DNA from: Cognaticolwellia mytili
GTDB taxonomy: Bacteria; Pseudomonadota; Gammaproteobacteria; Enterobacterales; Alteromonadaceae
Reading direction: 5' to 3'
Assembly: GCF_002104475.1 (NCBI RefSeq)
Contig: NZ_NBOF01000004.1
Location: 372,001 to 436,000 of the forward strand
Length of the DNA stretch: 64,000 nucleotides
The notes under the pieces were generated by a model that was given only the letters and a program-made list of their open reading frames with translations, was not told the DNA's origin and ran no database searches. The position numbers were made by a program, and so were the translations under genes. This document shows positions 8,702 through 18,828 of the stretch, piece by piece (within the stretch, counting starts at the first letter, position 1; the number at the start of each line of letters is the position of its first letter).

Positions 8702-10876
8702 GTGCAATCTACCGTGCAACCATCAGCTCAATGGACCATTAACGCCGCTCAAAACCTAAGCTCAGATCCTTTATTGGATAGCTTGGTGCTGTTAACTGAG
8801 CATTTTGGAAATCCATGCTCTGGCGACGCTCTTTCCGCTGGCTTACCTATTAATACTACTAACCTTACCCCAGAGTTACTACCGCAAGCCGCTTCTCGTG
8901 CGGGGTTAAGCGCTAAACTGGTACGTAAAGGTTTAAACGAACTACCGTCAATGTTGCTGCCATGCATATTGATGTTAAAAGATAAGAAAGCATTGGTATT
9001 GCAAGAGCTTAATGTTGAAAAAAATAGAGCTATTGTTTCTCTACCTGAAACGGGAGGTGAAGAGCAATTAACCATTGAAGAGTTGGAATCGAGCTTTGTT
9101 GGTTATTTATTTTTAGTCAAACAGCAGTATCGCGGTGATCGAAATTTTGACGTTTACGTTGATAACGCTAAAGAACATTGGTTATGGCAAAAAATTAAAA
9201 ATGTTTCTTCAATCTATCGAGATGTGATTATCGCTTCAATAATGGTTAATATATTTGCCTTAGTTTCGCCATTATTTGTGATGAATATTTATGACAAAGT
9301 TATTCCTAACTTGGCTTTTGAATCACTCTGGGTACTTGCCATTGGCGCTGGTGTTGCTTACATTTTTGATTTTATACTAAAGCAATTACGTGGTTATTTA
9401 ATTGATGTTGCTGGTAAAAAAATTGACATTGAAGTGTCGTCAAAACTATTTGCCAAAGTCATTGGTGTGCCACTTGAAAAGCGCTCTCCTAGTGTTGGAG
9501 GCATGGCGAAACAATTAAGTGAATTTGATAGCGTTAGAGAATTTCTGTCTTCCGCTACGATAAGCGCTTTAGTCGATTTGCCTTTTGCATTATTGTTTAT
9601 GCTTTGTATTTGGCTTGTTGCCGGAGATTTAGTGCTATTTCCGCTTGTGGCTGCGGTTCTCATTATTACTTATACCTTGTTAAATCAGAAGAAACTTCGG
9701 CTAGCGGTAGAAGAGAGTAATAAATTTTCTAGTTTACGGCATGGGCATTTAATCGAGTGTTTAAGCGCTCTGGAATCTATCAAAGCCAATGGTGCTGAAG
9801 GTGTAGTACAAAATGCTTGGCAGCAGATGATAGGCCACACTGCAAATTGGCTGCTTAAATCTAAAATTATTACCAACTCCGTACTTAATTTTGCCAGTTT
9901 TATTGTACAAGTCTCTGTCGTTGGGGTTGTTGTCTTGGGTGTTTATCGTGTCTCTGATAATCTAATTTCAATGGGGGGAATTATTGCTTCAGTGATGCTA
10001 ACGGGCAGAGCAATATCGCCGATTGCAAAATTGGCGGGTTTAATGACTCGCTCAAATCAAACTTTTAGTGCTTTAAGGCAACTAGATACCTTGATGGCAG
10101 AAGATGGCGAGTTTGAAGATAAGGCACACTTGGCCAGCAAAACTAAGCTTTCAGGAAGTATTAGTGCGGAAAAAATATCTTTTAAATACCCGAATGCTGA
10201 CCAGACATTTTTACACCAGATGTCAGTCAATATCAAGCAGGGGGAAAGGGTTGCTATTGTTGGGCATAATGGCTCAGGTAAAACAACCTTAGCAAAACTG
10301 TTACTGGGCCTTTATCAACCAACGCAAGGCAGTATACAGTTTGATGGTTTGAACCATCAACAAATTCATCCAAGTGATTTGCGTAGGAACTTTGGCTATT
10401 TACCACAAGATATAACACTTTTTCATGGCTCTATTCGTGACAATATACTTTTTGGCACCAGACAGGTCACTGAATATCAGCTTATAAGAGCTGTGCAGCT
10501 ATCCGGTGTTAATGTTTTTACTGATAATGACTCACAAGGCTTAGATCAGCAAGTCGGTGAAAGTGGTAGTGCGTTATCCCGTGGACAAAGACAATCAATC
10601 GTGTTAGCTCGAGCAATATTGAACTCGCCACAAATATTATTGTTAGATGAACCAACGGCTAGCTTAGATGCTAGAGCAGAAAAACAATTTATAAAATCCA
10701 TTAATGCGACGGCAAAAGATAGAACCTTATTGCTGATCACCCATAAAATGGACTTATTAAAAATGGTCGATCGAATTATAGTCTTAGAAAAAGGAAAACT
10801 CGTTATTGATGGACCCAAAGATCAGGTGCTAGCCAAGCTAAAAACTGGCCAATTACATCAAGAGATGAGCCAATGA
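8702..10876 (+). CDS. lapB: type I secretion ABC transporter, permease/ATPase (LapB-like)
   Basis: Inner-membrane ATPase that drives adhesin export. In order over 724 residues: an N-terminal C39-peptidase-like domain (about 20-140) without an obvious catalytic Cys-His pair, so a binding domain rather than a protease; six-helix transmembrane domain (about 165-440); ATPase domain with Walker A GHNGSGKTT near 520, a signature ALSRGQRQS, Walker B ILLLDEPTASLD near 645 and the switch His in LLLITHK. The start is GTG at 8702, preceded by AAGGAAG. The stop overlaps the start of lapC by 4 bp (ATGA), so translation is coupled. Confidence 0.92.
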   Translation: MQSTVQPSAQWTINAAQNLSSDPLLDSLVLLTEHFGNPCSGDALSAGLPINTTNLTPELLPQAASRAGLSAKLVRKGLNELPSMLLPCILMLKDKKALVLQELNVEKNRAIVSLPETGGEEQLTIEELESSFVGYLFLVKQQYRGDRNFDVYVDNAKEHWLWQKIKNVSSIYRDVIIASIMVNIFALVSPLFVMNIYDKVIPNLAFESLWVLAIGAGVAYIFDFILKQLRGYLIDVAGKKIDIEVSSKLFAKVIGVPLEKRSPSVGGMAKQLSEFDSVREFLSSATISALVDLPFALLFMLCIWLVAGDLVLFPLVAAVLIITYTLLNQKKLRLAVEESNKFSSLRHGHLIECLSALESIKANGAEGVVQNAWQQMIGHTANWLLKSKIITNSVLNFASFIVQVSVVGVVVLGVYRVSDNLISMGGIIASVMLTGRAISPIAKLAGLMTRSNQTFSALRQLDTLMAEDGEFEDKAHLASKTKLSGSISAEKISFKYPNADQTFLHQMSVNIKQGERVAIVGHNGSGKTTLAKLLLGLYQPTQGSIQFDGLNHQQIHPSDLRRNFGYLPQDITLFHGSIRDNILFGTRQVTEYQLIRAVQLSGVNVFTDNDSQGLDQQVGESGSALSRGQRQSIVLARAILNSPQILLLDEPTASLDARAEKQFIKSINATAKDRTLLLITHKMDLLKMVDRIIVLEKGKLVIDGPKDQVLAKLKTGQLHQEMSQ

Positions 10877-12246
10877 AGGTCAGTCAGCAAGATTTAGAAA
10901 TGGCAGATGATGTATACGGAGCTATGCTGACGGAAGTTCCTAGCCTACACCGACTAACTATTTGGGCGATGGCTGCGTTATTGGTGAGTTTTCTTATTTG
11001 GTCTTATTTTTCTTCGCTACAACAAGTAACGTCCGGCATGGGGAAGGTTATCCCTTCAACACAGGTGCAAATTATACAAAGTTTGGATGGTGGCGTGTTG
11101 CAACAACTCTTTGTTCAAGAAGGTATGCAAGTTAGTAAAGGGCAACCGATAGCTAGAATTGACGATACACGCTTTCGCTCAGATTTTGCGGAGCAAAAAC
11201 AAGAAGTCAGTAGTTTAAGAGCCAATGTTATTAGGCTTAGGGCTGAGCTAGCAAGTGTATTAATTGGTAACAATGCACAGTGGCAACGACAAATAGAAAT
11301 AAATAAAAAGCTACCCGTTTATCCTGAAGATCTTAAAAAAAATGCCCTGTTAATGGTGAAAAGACAGCAAGAAGAGTATATCGGCAGGCTTGATAATTTG
11401 ACTAATCAGGTAGCGATTCAAGGTCAACAAATACAGCAAAGAGAACAGGAAATAGCTGAGTTAGATTCGAAAATCAATACCTTGCAAATTAGCTATTCGA
11501 TAGCGACTAAAGAACTTGAATTAACTCGACCATTAGCAGAGAAAAACATTGTTTCTAAAATTGAATTATATAAATTGGAGCGTAGTGTTAATGAGCTAAA
11601 GGGGGAGTTGGGTGCGGTACGTTTGTTATTACCAAAATTAAAATCTGCACGGCAGGAGTCTATATTAAACCGTCGAGAAACTGTTTTAGTTTATAGAACG
11701 GAAACGAGAGCAGAGCTTAATGAGCTGCAAAATACATTATCAAGAATTAATGAAGCACAAGTGGGAACACAAGATAAAGTTAATAAGGCACAAATTTTAT
11801 CCCCCGTTGTCGGTACCATAAAAACAATACATATTAATACCTTAGGCGGTGTAGTTAAGCCAGGAGAAACTATAGTTGAAATTGTTCCAACTGAAGATAA
11901 GTTAATGGTTGAAGCAAAAATAAAACCGCGAGATATAGGTTTTATTTATCCTGGGTTGCCAGCCGTAGTTAAAATTACCGCTTATGATTTTACTCGATAT
12001 GGTGGGCTATCTGGTAAGGTTGAGCATATTAGTGCTGATACTACGCAAGATGAAGAGGGCAATAGCTTTTATTTAATTAGAGTACGTACAGATGCCTCAA
12101 GTATCAAAAATAAAAATAATGAGGAAATGGCAATCATTCCCGGAATGTTAACCCAAGTTGATGTTATTACCGGTGAACGAACAATATTAGAATATATTTT
12201 GAACCCCATTTTACGAGCAAATGAAGCGGCATTGAGGGAAAGATAA
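10873..12246 (+). CDS. lapC: HlyD-family periplasmic adaptor (LapC-like)
   Basis: Membrane-fusion protein linking the LapB transporter to the outer-membrane channel. One transmembrane helix (about residues 30-50), a lipoyl-like half-motif (QSLDGGVLQQLFVQEGMQVSKGQ), a long central coiled coil (about 115-300), then the second lipoyl half (ILSPVVGTIKTI) and a beta-barrel domain. Length 457 is normal. The ATG overlaps the lapB stop. Part of the adhesin secretion operon. Confidence 0.92.
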   Translation: MKVSQQDLEMADDVYGAMLTEVPSLHRLTIWAMAALLVSFLIWSYFSSLQQVTSGMGKVIPSTQVQIIQSLDGGVLQQLFVQEGMQVSKGQPIARIDDTRFRSDFAEQKQEVSSLRANVIRLRAELASVLIGNNAQWQRQIEINKKLPVYPEDLKKNALLMVKRQQEEYIGRLDNLTNQVAIQGQQIQQREQEIAELDSKINTLQISYSIATKELELTRPLAEKNIVSKIELYKLERSVNELKGELGAVRLLLPKLKSARQESILNRRETVLVYRTETRAELNELQNTLSRINEAQVGTQDKVNKAQILSPVVGTIKTIHINTLGGVVKPGETIVEIVPTEDKLMVEAKIKPRDIGFIYPGLPAVVKITAYDFTRYGGLSGKVEHISADTTQDEEGNSFYLIRVRTDASSIKNKNNEEMAIIPGMLTQVDVITGERTILEYILNPILRANEAALRER

Positions 12247-12274
12247 TGCTTCGTTACGAAAGAAAAATAACATA

Positions 12275-13669
12275 ATGTATGGAATCTTTATGGGTAAAGT
12301 TATTAATAAAAAAATAATGGTTGGCGTGGTTAGTTTATGCGCATTATTTCCTGGTTCTATCAATGCGCAAAGTTTAGAAGAAGCTGTTGCTCAGGCGCTT
12401 GATTCGCACCCTGAAATTCGACAGTCTTTTGCTCGGTTTAAATCAAAAGAAGAGGATGTGAATAGAGCCTCTGCAGGTTATTTACCCACTGTTGATTTAA
12501 CCGCTGGGTATGGTTATGAATATACCAATACCCCAGGTAACCGTAGAAGTGATCTTGGTACTGGCGATGGTGAAACTGAATTAGCACGCGGTGAGTTTGG
12601 AATTAGCATTAGGCAAATTTTATTTGACGGTATGCTTACCATGAGTGAAGTTGAGCGGACAACTTTTGAAGCCGATGCTGAAAGGTGGACATTATTCGCT
12701 ACAGCAGAAGATATTGCTTTACGGGTAAGCAAGGCTTATTTGAATTTCTTACAAGCAGAACAAGTCGTTGAGCTTTCAGAGAAAAATATTGCAACGCACC
12801 AAGAAATCTATGCCCAAATTAAAGAGCGCACAGATTCCGGCTTGGGAAATATTGCTGATTTATCTCAAATTACCGGTAGATTAGCTAGGGCACAATCGAA
12901 CCTGATATCTGCGCGTAATAACCATTTAGATGCAAAAACGCAATTTATCCGCTTAACCAATACTCAGCCTGAAGCGTTAGTTTTACCCGTGCCCGATGCA
13001 GATATGTTGCCTAAAAATAAAGGCAGTGGTTTAAAGTTAGCTATAGAACGCCATCCCGTCATAAAGTCTGCTTTGCAAGATATTAAAGCTGCACGCTCGT
13101 TCAAAAAAGCAGTTAAGTCTAAGTACTATCCTACTTTATCTTTAGAGCTTGCAGCAAATGCTGATAACGATATAGCAGGAGAAAGTGGCCTCAACCGGCT
13201 AGGACCTAATGTTGGCGGACATCGTAATGATGCAACAGCTATGCTGCGCTTAAGATATAATTTTTATGCTGGTGGCAAGGATGTAGCAAGTGAACGAGGG
13301 GCTGCTTATAAAGTATCAGAAGCACAAGAAATTAATTACAGTGCACATCGACAAGTGACCGAGAGCTATGAACTTGCTTGGAATGCCTATGAAATGTTGG
13401 GTTTACAAAAGGAATATATCAAACAACATATTATTACCTCGAATGAAACTCAGCTAGCTTATAAAGAACAATTTAGTTTAGGACAAAGAAATTTACTGGA
13501 CTTACTTGATACTGAAAATGAACTTTTTGGCGCTCGCAAAGATTATTTAGAAGCAAGTTTTAATGAGTTAAGTGCTAGATACCGTTTATTAAATGCAACA
13601 GGACAATTGCTTGATTCATTACGAGTAACACGCTCAACAACATGGCAAGGGGAGCATGATTATGAGTAA
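12275..13669 (+). CDS. lapE: TolC-family outer-membrane channel (LapE/AggA-like)
   Basis: Outer-membrane component of the type I secretion system. It has a signal peptide ending around INAQS, followed by two homologous outer-membrane-efflux repeats rich in coiled coil; SLEEAVAQALDSHPEIRQ marks the first. Length 464 fits TolC proteins. The longest start is given; an ATG at 12290 has GGA a few bases upstream and gives a more compact signal peptide (MGKVINKKIMVGVV), so it is a serious alternative. It follows lapC by 28 bp and overlaps the start of the OmpA-like gene. Confidence 0.9.
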   Translation: MYGIFMGKVINKKIMVGVVSLCALFPGSINAQSLEEAVAQALDSHPEIRQSFARFKSKEEDVNRASAGYLPTVDLTAGYGYEYTNTPGNRRSDLGTGDGETELARGEFGISIRQILFDGMLTMSEVERTTFEADAERWTLFATAEDIALRVSKAYLNFLQAEQVVELSEKNIATHQEIYAQIKERTDSGLGNIADLSQITGRLARAQSNLISARNNHLDAKTQFIRLTNTQPEALVLPVPDADMLPKNKGSGLKLAIERHPVIKSALQDIKAARSFKKAVKSKYYPTLSLELAANADNDIAGESGLNRLGPNVGGHRNDATAMLRLRYNFYAGGKDVASERGAAYKVSEAQEINYSAHRQVTESYELAWNAYEMLGLQKEYIKQHIITSNETQLAYKEQFSLGQRNLLDLLDTENELFGARKDYLEASFNELSARYRLLNATGQLLDSLRVTRSTTWQGEHDYE

Positions 13670-14312
13670 GTATCTTTCAATAAATTGTGAATCGAAGTTT
13701 GCGACTGCATTAAGGCGGATGATTATTGTTTTTAGCACTGTACTTATAACATCTTGTGCTCAGAGTGACATCATTATGCAAGAAGATACGGTAGTACAAA
13801 CTCATAATTTAGATGACTATGATCATGACGGTGTCATTGAAGCCAGAGATAAATGCGATGGTACTGTACTAGGAGCTAGCATTGATAATGCTGGCTGCGG
13901 TAGTCAAACGCCAAGCACAGAACCACTAAAAATTAACCTCAAGTTTGCTAATAACTCTTATTCTTTGCCAAATAACGCTGATGAGCAAATAAGAAAGTTG
14001 GCTGAACTCCTCAAAAATACTCCCAATTTACAAGTAAATATAGAGGGTCATACCAGTAACGTAGGTGGAATTGCTCTTAATCAGCAGCTGTCTGATAAAA
14101 GAGCTAAAATTTTAGCTGCCGTACTTATTAATGATTATAATATTCCTCCCGAACGGGTATCTACTATCGGCTATGGCTTCGAAAAATTAGAAGCGAAAGG
14201 TGATACAGATGAAGCTCATGCGGCTAACCGTCGAACTATGGCAGAGTTGACTCATGTTAAATATGTTGATGACATGAAATGGACAATTTATACGGTTGTT
14301 GAAACACTGTAA
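13662..14312 (+). CDS. OmpA-family lipoprotein with peptidoglycan-binding domain
   Basis: The ATG at 13662 is chosen because AAGGGGAG lies about 7 bases upstream; an ATG at 13656 is too close to it. A lipobox LITSC places the lipidated Cys at residue 32. A short calcium-type motif DYDHDGVIEARDKC follows, then a C-terminal OmpA/MotB domain (about 85-205) with INLKFANNSYSLP, IEGHTSNVGG, NQQLSDKRA and ANRRTMAEL. It probably anchors the outer membrane to peptidoglycan. Its place between lapE and lapG suggests a role in the adhesin system, but none is proven. It overlaps lapE by 8 bp. Confidence 0.88.
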   Translation: MSKYLSINCESKFATALRRMIIVFSTVLITSCAQSDIIMQEDTVVQTHNLDDYDHDGVIEARDKCDGTVLGASIDNAGCGSQTPSTEPLKINLKFANNSYSLPNNADEQIRKLAELLKNTPNLQVNIEGHTSNVGGIALNQQLSDKRAKILAAVLINDYNIPPERVSTIGYGFEKLEAKGDTDEAHAANRRTMAELTHVKYVDDMKWTIYTVVETL

Positions 14313-14317
14313 GTGCC

Positions 14318-15034
14318 ATGAGTAATATGAAGATAAAACGCTTTTTTTTCGTGACGCTATTAAAGCCAATTAAAATACTTCTCTTCAGTATGGCATTGAT
14401 ATCAATACTTAATGCAAGCCCTGAAAAGCCACTTGATAGTAAAAAAATAGTAGCAGCGTTGGAGAAAAATTACGGTGCTAGAGCCGGTAAACGTGGTAAA
14501 GCTTGGATAAAATTGATGGAGCCGGAGCCATCTACAACTGAAATAGAACAGTTAAAGAAGGTGAATCGTTTTTTTAACTTATTTCGGTTTATTGACGATA
14601 TTAAGCTTTGGGGAGTAAGCAATTATTGGGCAACGCCAGTCGAATTTATTGGGGTGAATGGCGGTGATTGTGAAGATTACTCTATAGCGAAGTATTTCAC
14701 CCTATTAGAGCTAGGGGTGCCGGATGAAAAAATGCGTATTACTATGGTTAAAGCGACTAAACTTAATCAATACCATATGGTGCTTGCATACTATGACACA
14801 CCAGCCTCGATGCCGTTAATATTAGATAACCTGGATGGCGTGATTAAACCAGCTAATCAGCGTAATGACCTTATTCCTGTGTATAGCTTTAACGCTAGTC
14901 AACTGTGGTTAAACAAGGAAAAAGGGCGAGGAGTACTCAGTGGAAAATCATCACAACTTAAAAACTGGCGCGATTTGCGTCAACGTATAACGACTTCAAA
15001 ACTTAAACAACCAAAGCTAAAGATGGAGTTTTAA
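14318..15034 (+). CDS. lapG: LapG-type periplasmic transglutaminase-like cysteine protease
   Basis: LapG cuts the adhesin after the retention module, releasing it from the outer-membrane pore. The 238 residues carry an N-terminal signal or anchor helix (about 10-33) and a bacterial transglutaminase-like domain with Cys118 in GGDCEDYS, His153 in QYHMVLAYY and Asp170 in PLILDNLDG. The 35- and 17-residue spacings closely match characterised LapG. It lies 6 bp after the OmpA-like gene and 4 bp before lapD. Calcium dependence is known for the family but not visible here. Confidence 0.93.
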   Translation: MSNMKIKRFFFVTLLKPIKILLFSMALISILNASPEKPLDSKKIVAALEKNYGARAGKRGKAWIKLMEPEPSTTEIEQLKKVNRFFNLFRFIDDIKLWGVSNYWATPVEFIGVNGGDCEDYSIAKYFTLLELGVPDEKMRITMVKATKLNQYHMVLAYYDTPASMPLILDNLDGVIKPANQRNDLIPVYSFNASQLWLNKEKGRGVLSGKSSQLKNWRDLRQRITTSKLKQPKLKMEF

Positions 15035-15038
15035 TAAA

Positions 15039-16961
15039 ATGACCTTATTTAGAGAAATAAACTCATTGCTGTTTGGACTTTTCTTGTTAGTCATGTCTAG
15101 CCTAGTTTATTTTCAGTTTACACAAACGCGTGATTTCATGGAACAACAGATGGAGTCGGATTTAAATAATACAGTCACCTCACTTGGCTTAATGCTACAG
15201 CCTCATATTGAAACTGGCGATATGGCTACTGCAGAAACCTTAGTTAATGTTATTTTTGAAGGTGGATTTTATCGTAAAGTTACGCTTAAGTGGCTAGTAG
15301 ATGGTAAAGAACAGGTTTGGGAAAACCCCGTTATTATTGAAGAAGTACCGCAATGGTTTGTTGAATTAGACTTATTTGAAAAACAAACAAGAGAAACTTT
15401 GATCACTTCGGGTTGGTTGCAATTGGCAACGCTTGAAGTTGAAGGACACCCGGCATTAGGTTATCGAGGACTGTGGCGAGTCATGAATGATACGTTGATG
15501 ATATTATCGTTATTATTCATCATTTCTATTGTTATTTTAAGAATTAGGCTTAACCGTATTTTAAAGCCTTTGCAGAATATAGCGTTACAAGCGAAAGGAA
15601 TCGCTCAGCGAAAATTCGGCCAAGATATGGCGCTGCCAAAAACAGCAGAATTGAAAGATGTTGTTGTTGCAATGAATTTAATGTCAGGGCAACTTAAGCA
15701 AGTTTTCTCAACTCTAGACCAAGAAGTTAATGAACTGAAAAAAGACAAACTAATTGATCAAGTGTCTGAATTGCCAAATCGTCAATATTTAACAGCCCAA
15801 ACTCATAACTGGCTTAATGAACCAGGCTATGGTGGCCTTATTTTGGCACAATTTGAATGGTTAGAAGATATTCATAGTAAATATGGCTATCAAGGCCGTG
15901 ATGAGATTATAAAAGCATTGTCAGATAGAATGAAAGTGGAACTACCAATAATAGCTGACTGTATTATTGCGCGTATTACTAATACTGAGTTTGCATTTTT
16001 GATCACCAGAGGCGAGCATCACCAAATTGAAATATATTTACAAACGTTGATCCGAATAATTAATCAAGAAATTACCAAAGCAGGTTGTACGCCAAACACT
16101 AGGTTTGCTCTGGGGGTTAGTCAGCGTATTGATGATATGAAACCATCTGATTTAATGTCGCAATCTGACAATGCTTTACAGTTTGCACGCAGAGAAAACA
16201 AGATAAGCCATTGGATTGATGTAAAACAGCCACAAAAATATAACAGAGAGCAGTGGCGTAATAAATTAGAAGACGCTATTGATAATAGTCATTTTGTTTT
16301 TCAGTGGCAATCAGTTACCAAGATGGAATCACCTGATGTAATACACCGTGAAATATATTGTCGTTTGAATATTGATGACAAAGTAGTGAGTGCAGCCGAG
16401 TTTATGCCATTTATTGAGCTATTGTCATTAGGTAGTCAACTTGATAAGTGTTTATTAGAGACGATCGAACAACAAAAAATATTAGAATTAACGCCACAAC
16501 CTGTTGCAATAAACCTCACGCACGATAGTTTACTTGATGCAGATTTTTTACTATGGATAAAAGCGTTTCTTAGAAAATCAAATCATGTTGATCGTATACT
16601 TTTTGAAATGCCTGAGTCAGCAATTATTCATTCATTTGAGCAATGCAATAATGTCGCACAAGCTATAACCTCAGCAGGGGCAAAAGTAGGAATAGATCAA
16701 TGTGGACGACAAATTGGCTCACTTGATTATCTACAAAAAATACAGCCTTATTATATTAAACTGGATCAATCGTTTTCTTTTTATGAGAAGTCTAACCAGA
16801 GTAACGAGTTATGTCGTGCATTAATTAATGTTGCCAAGGGCTCAAACATTCAGGTAATTATTACCGGCATTGAAGATCAAGCGCAACTGGATAACTTTTC
16901 ATTGTTAAGACCTGATGGTTACCAAGGGTATATATTGCCGCCAGAAGAGCTTTCTCTATAA
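15039..16961 (+). CDS. lapD: LapD-type inside-out c-di-GMP receptor (degenerate GGDEF/EAL)
   Basis: LapD binds cytoplasmic c-di-GMP and sequesters LapG in the periplasm. Layout over 640 residues: transmembrane helix 1 (about 8-26), periplasmic LapD_MoxY domain (27-150) with Trp126 in SGWLQL at the position of the LapG-contacting Trp, helix 2 (152-168), HAMP (to ~225), GGDEF-like (240-390) and EAL-like (400-640). NTEFA (315-319) replaces GGDEF, and EIY (438-440) stands where EAL should be, so both enzymatic activities should be absent while binding is retained. Last gene of the adhesin module. Confidence 0.93.
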   Translation: MTLFREINSLLFGLFLLVMSSLVYFQFTQTRDFMEQQMESDLNNTVTSLGLMLQPHIETGDMATAETLVNVIFEGGFYRKVTLKWLVDGKEQVWENPVIIEEVPQWFVELDLFEKQTRETLITSGWLQLATLEVEGHPALGYRGLWRVMNDTLMILSLLFIISIVILRIRLNRILKPLQNIALQAKGIAQRKFGQDMALPKTAELKDVVVAMNLMSGQLKQVFSTLDQEVNELKKDKLIDQVSELPNRQYLTAQTHNWLNEPGYGGLILAQFEWLEDIHSKYGYQGRDEIIKALSDRMKVELPIIADCIIARITNTEFAFLITRGEHHQIEIYLQTLIRIINQEITKAGCTPNTRFALGVSQRIDDMKPSDLMSQSDNALQFARRENKISHWIDVKQPQKYNREQWRNKLEDAIDNSHFVFQWQSVTKMESPDVIHREIYCRLNIDDKVVSAAEFMPFIELLSLGSQLDKCLLETIEQQKILELTPQPVAINLTHDSLLDADFLLWIKAFLRKSNHVDRILFEMPESAIIHSFEQCNNVAQAITSAGAKVGIDQCGRQIGSLDYLQKIQPYYIKLDQSFSFYEKSNQSNELCRALINVAKGSNIQVIITGIEDQAQLDNFSLLRPDGYQGYILPPEELSL

Positions 16962-17186
16962 CAGTTTCACTAAATGGCTAGGCTAAAAATAGAAGATGTT
17001 AAATTCATTTGTTGGAAATCAATGTTTACTATTGAATGGCAAATGTGCTGATACGTTTAATTTTTCTGTCTAAAGTTGTGACAGAGCTATGTTATTTTGT
17101 CAGCTACAATTTATTGATGATAGTTTTGTAAATCAATATATCGGTAATTATTACGTTAAAACTTTAAATAAAAAATAGGATCAAAA

Positions 17187-18065
17187 ATGTCCGATATCAA
17201 AACAGTATCGCAAACTCATATTATTACAGCAGACTGCCCTAGCCAACCCGGAACTGTTGACGTAGTTACACGTTTTTTGTTTGAACAAGGGTTTTATATC
17301 AATGAAATTCATTCGTTTGATGATACCGATGAAAAGCGCTTCTTTATACGAATAGAGTTTAGGCCTGATTCAGCAATGTCATTTGATCGAGAAACTTTTT
17401 GCAGCGAATTTGAGCAAAGAGCTAGCGAGTTCGATATGCAATGGCAATTAGCATCACGCCCAAAAAAATCTAAAGTGGTAATTATGGTATCGAAACACGA
17501 TCATTGCTTAAATGATTTGTTATATCGTTATCGCACTGGTGATCTTGATATCGAAATTCCAGCAATTATTTCTAATCATCCGGACCTCGAAGACTTGGCA
17601 AAATGGCATGGTATACCATACTATCATCTACCTATCAGCAAAGAAACGAAAGTTGAGCAAGAAGCTAAAGTCTGGCAAATAATTCAAAGTTGCGAAGCAG
17701 ACCTAGTTGTTTTAGCACGTTATATGCAAGTGCTTTCCAGCGATATGTGCAAAAAGCTTGCAGGTAGAGCGATTAATATTCACCATTCATTATTACCTGG
17801 TTTTAAGGGGGCGAGACCATATTATCAAGCCTATGACCGTGGTATAAAATTAGTGGGAGCGACTGCGCATTATGTAAGTGATGACCTTGATGAAGGGCCT
17901 ATCATAAGTCAAGGAGTTGAAACAGTTGATCATGGCTATTATCCTAAAGACTTAGCGGCAAAAGGACGTGATATTGAATGTTTAACGTTGTCTCGAGCAG
18001 TACGTTGCCATATTGAGCACAGGATCTTCTTACATGGCAAGAAAACAGTAGTATTTTCAAAGTAA
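17187..18065 (+). CDS. purU: formyltetrahydrofolate deformylase
   Basis: PurU hydrolyses 10-formyl-THF to formate and THF, balancing one-carbon pools and feeding formate to purine synthesis. The 292 residues comprise an N-terminal ACT domain (about 8-90, ITADCPSQPGTVDVVTRFL) and a formyltransferase-type catalytic domain with NIHHSLLPGFKGARPYYQAY and HYVSDDLDEGPII (catalytic Asp region). The stop TAA at 18063-18065 is formed partly by the first two bases of an inserted mobile element; without the insert the frame would end with TAG at the same codon. Confidence 0.95.
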   Translation: MSDIKTVSQTHIITADCPSQPGTVDVVTRFLFEQGFYINEIHSFDDTDEKRFFIRIEFRPDSAMSFDRETFCSEFEQRASEFDMQWQLASRPKKSKVVIMVSKHDHCLNDLLYRYRTGDLDIEIPAIISNHPDLEDLAKWHGIPYYHLPISKETKVEQEAKVWQIIQSCEADLVVLARYMQVLSSDMCKKLAGRAINIHHSLLPGFKGARPYYQAYDRGIKLVGATAHYVSDDLDEGPIISQGVETVDHGYYPKDLAAKGRDIECLTLSRAVRCHIEHRIFLHGKKTVVFSK

Positions 18066-18259
18066 CCTAAACTCTGGCTAATGAGAATGGAAAAAAATCA
18101 TTTCAAAGTATTACCAAAGCTTTAATCTACAGTAGTGGCTTTTATGTCGAGTTCAATGCGCTTAAGTGTGCCCAATAACGAGCTATTGATGACTTGAACA
18201 GCGTAGAAATGGATTTTAATAGTGCTACTGTAGCACTTTGCTTACCCAGAGCTCAGGTT
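18064..18259. mobile_element. MITE-like element, copy A
   Basis: A 196-bp element bounded by inverted repeats: AACCTAAACTCTGGCTAA at the left and the complement of AACCTGAGCTCTGGGTAA at the right (15/18 identical). It is flanked by a direct AAGT on both sides (18060-18063 and 18260-18263), consistent with a 4-bp target duplication. No transposase ORF is inside. A second element with the same ends lies at 29791-29950. Confidence 0.7.
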
Positions 18260-18751
18260 AAGTAGATATAATCAATGACAAGCTCTATAAATATTTAACT
18301 AAGCTTCGTCGTTGATTTTTACGTAAAGGAGAGTTAATAGTGAAAATCGATATCTCTATAGAAGTTGCATTTATCTAGTTTAAATTATTATAGAAAATTT
18401 ATTGTTGGAATCGTTATTTTTGAAACGAATAAATTAATAACACTATAAAAGAGATTGGTTGCGGGAGCTGTTATTTCTGAAGAGGGTGAACTGACGATTT
18501 TAGATCGTACGCCCAATATGATGTGTATTTGATCTCTAACACCATAAAAGAGATTGGTTGCGGGAGCTGTTATTTCTGAAGAGAGTGAACTGACGGCTTT
18601 AGATCGTACGCCCAATATAATGTATATTTAGTCTTTGACACTATAAAATAGATTGCTTTCAGGAGTTGTTATTTCTGAAGAGAATGACTGACGATTTTAG
18701 GTCGTACGCCCAATATGATGTGTATTTGGTCTCTGACACTATAAAGTAGAT

Positions 18752-18828
<77 letters not shown>

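Noticed and set aside
8702-9100. N-terminal C39 peptidase activity in LapB
   Set aside because: The region is C39-like but I cannot find the catalytic Cys/His arrangement; it fits the non-catalytic domain of LapB-type transporters.
18388-18615. 75-codon minus-strand ORF with internal repeats
   Set aside because: It is a translation of the tRNA-derived 99-bp repeats; the repeated peptide follows the DNA repeat and there is no ribosome site.
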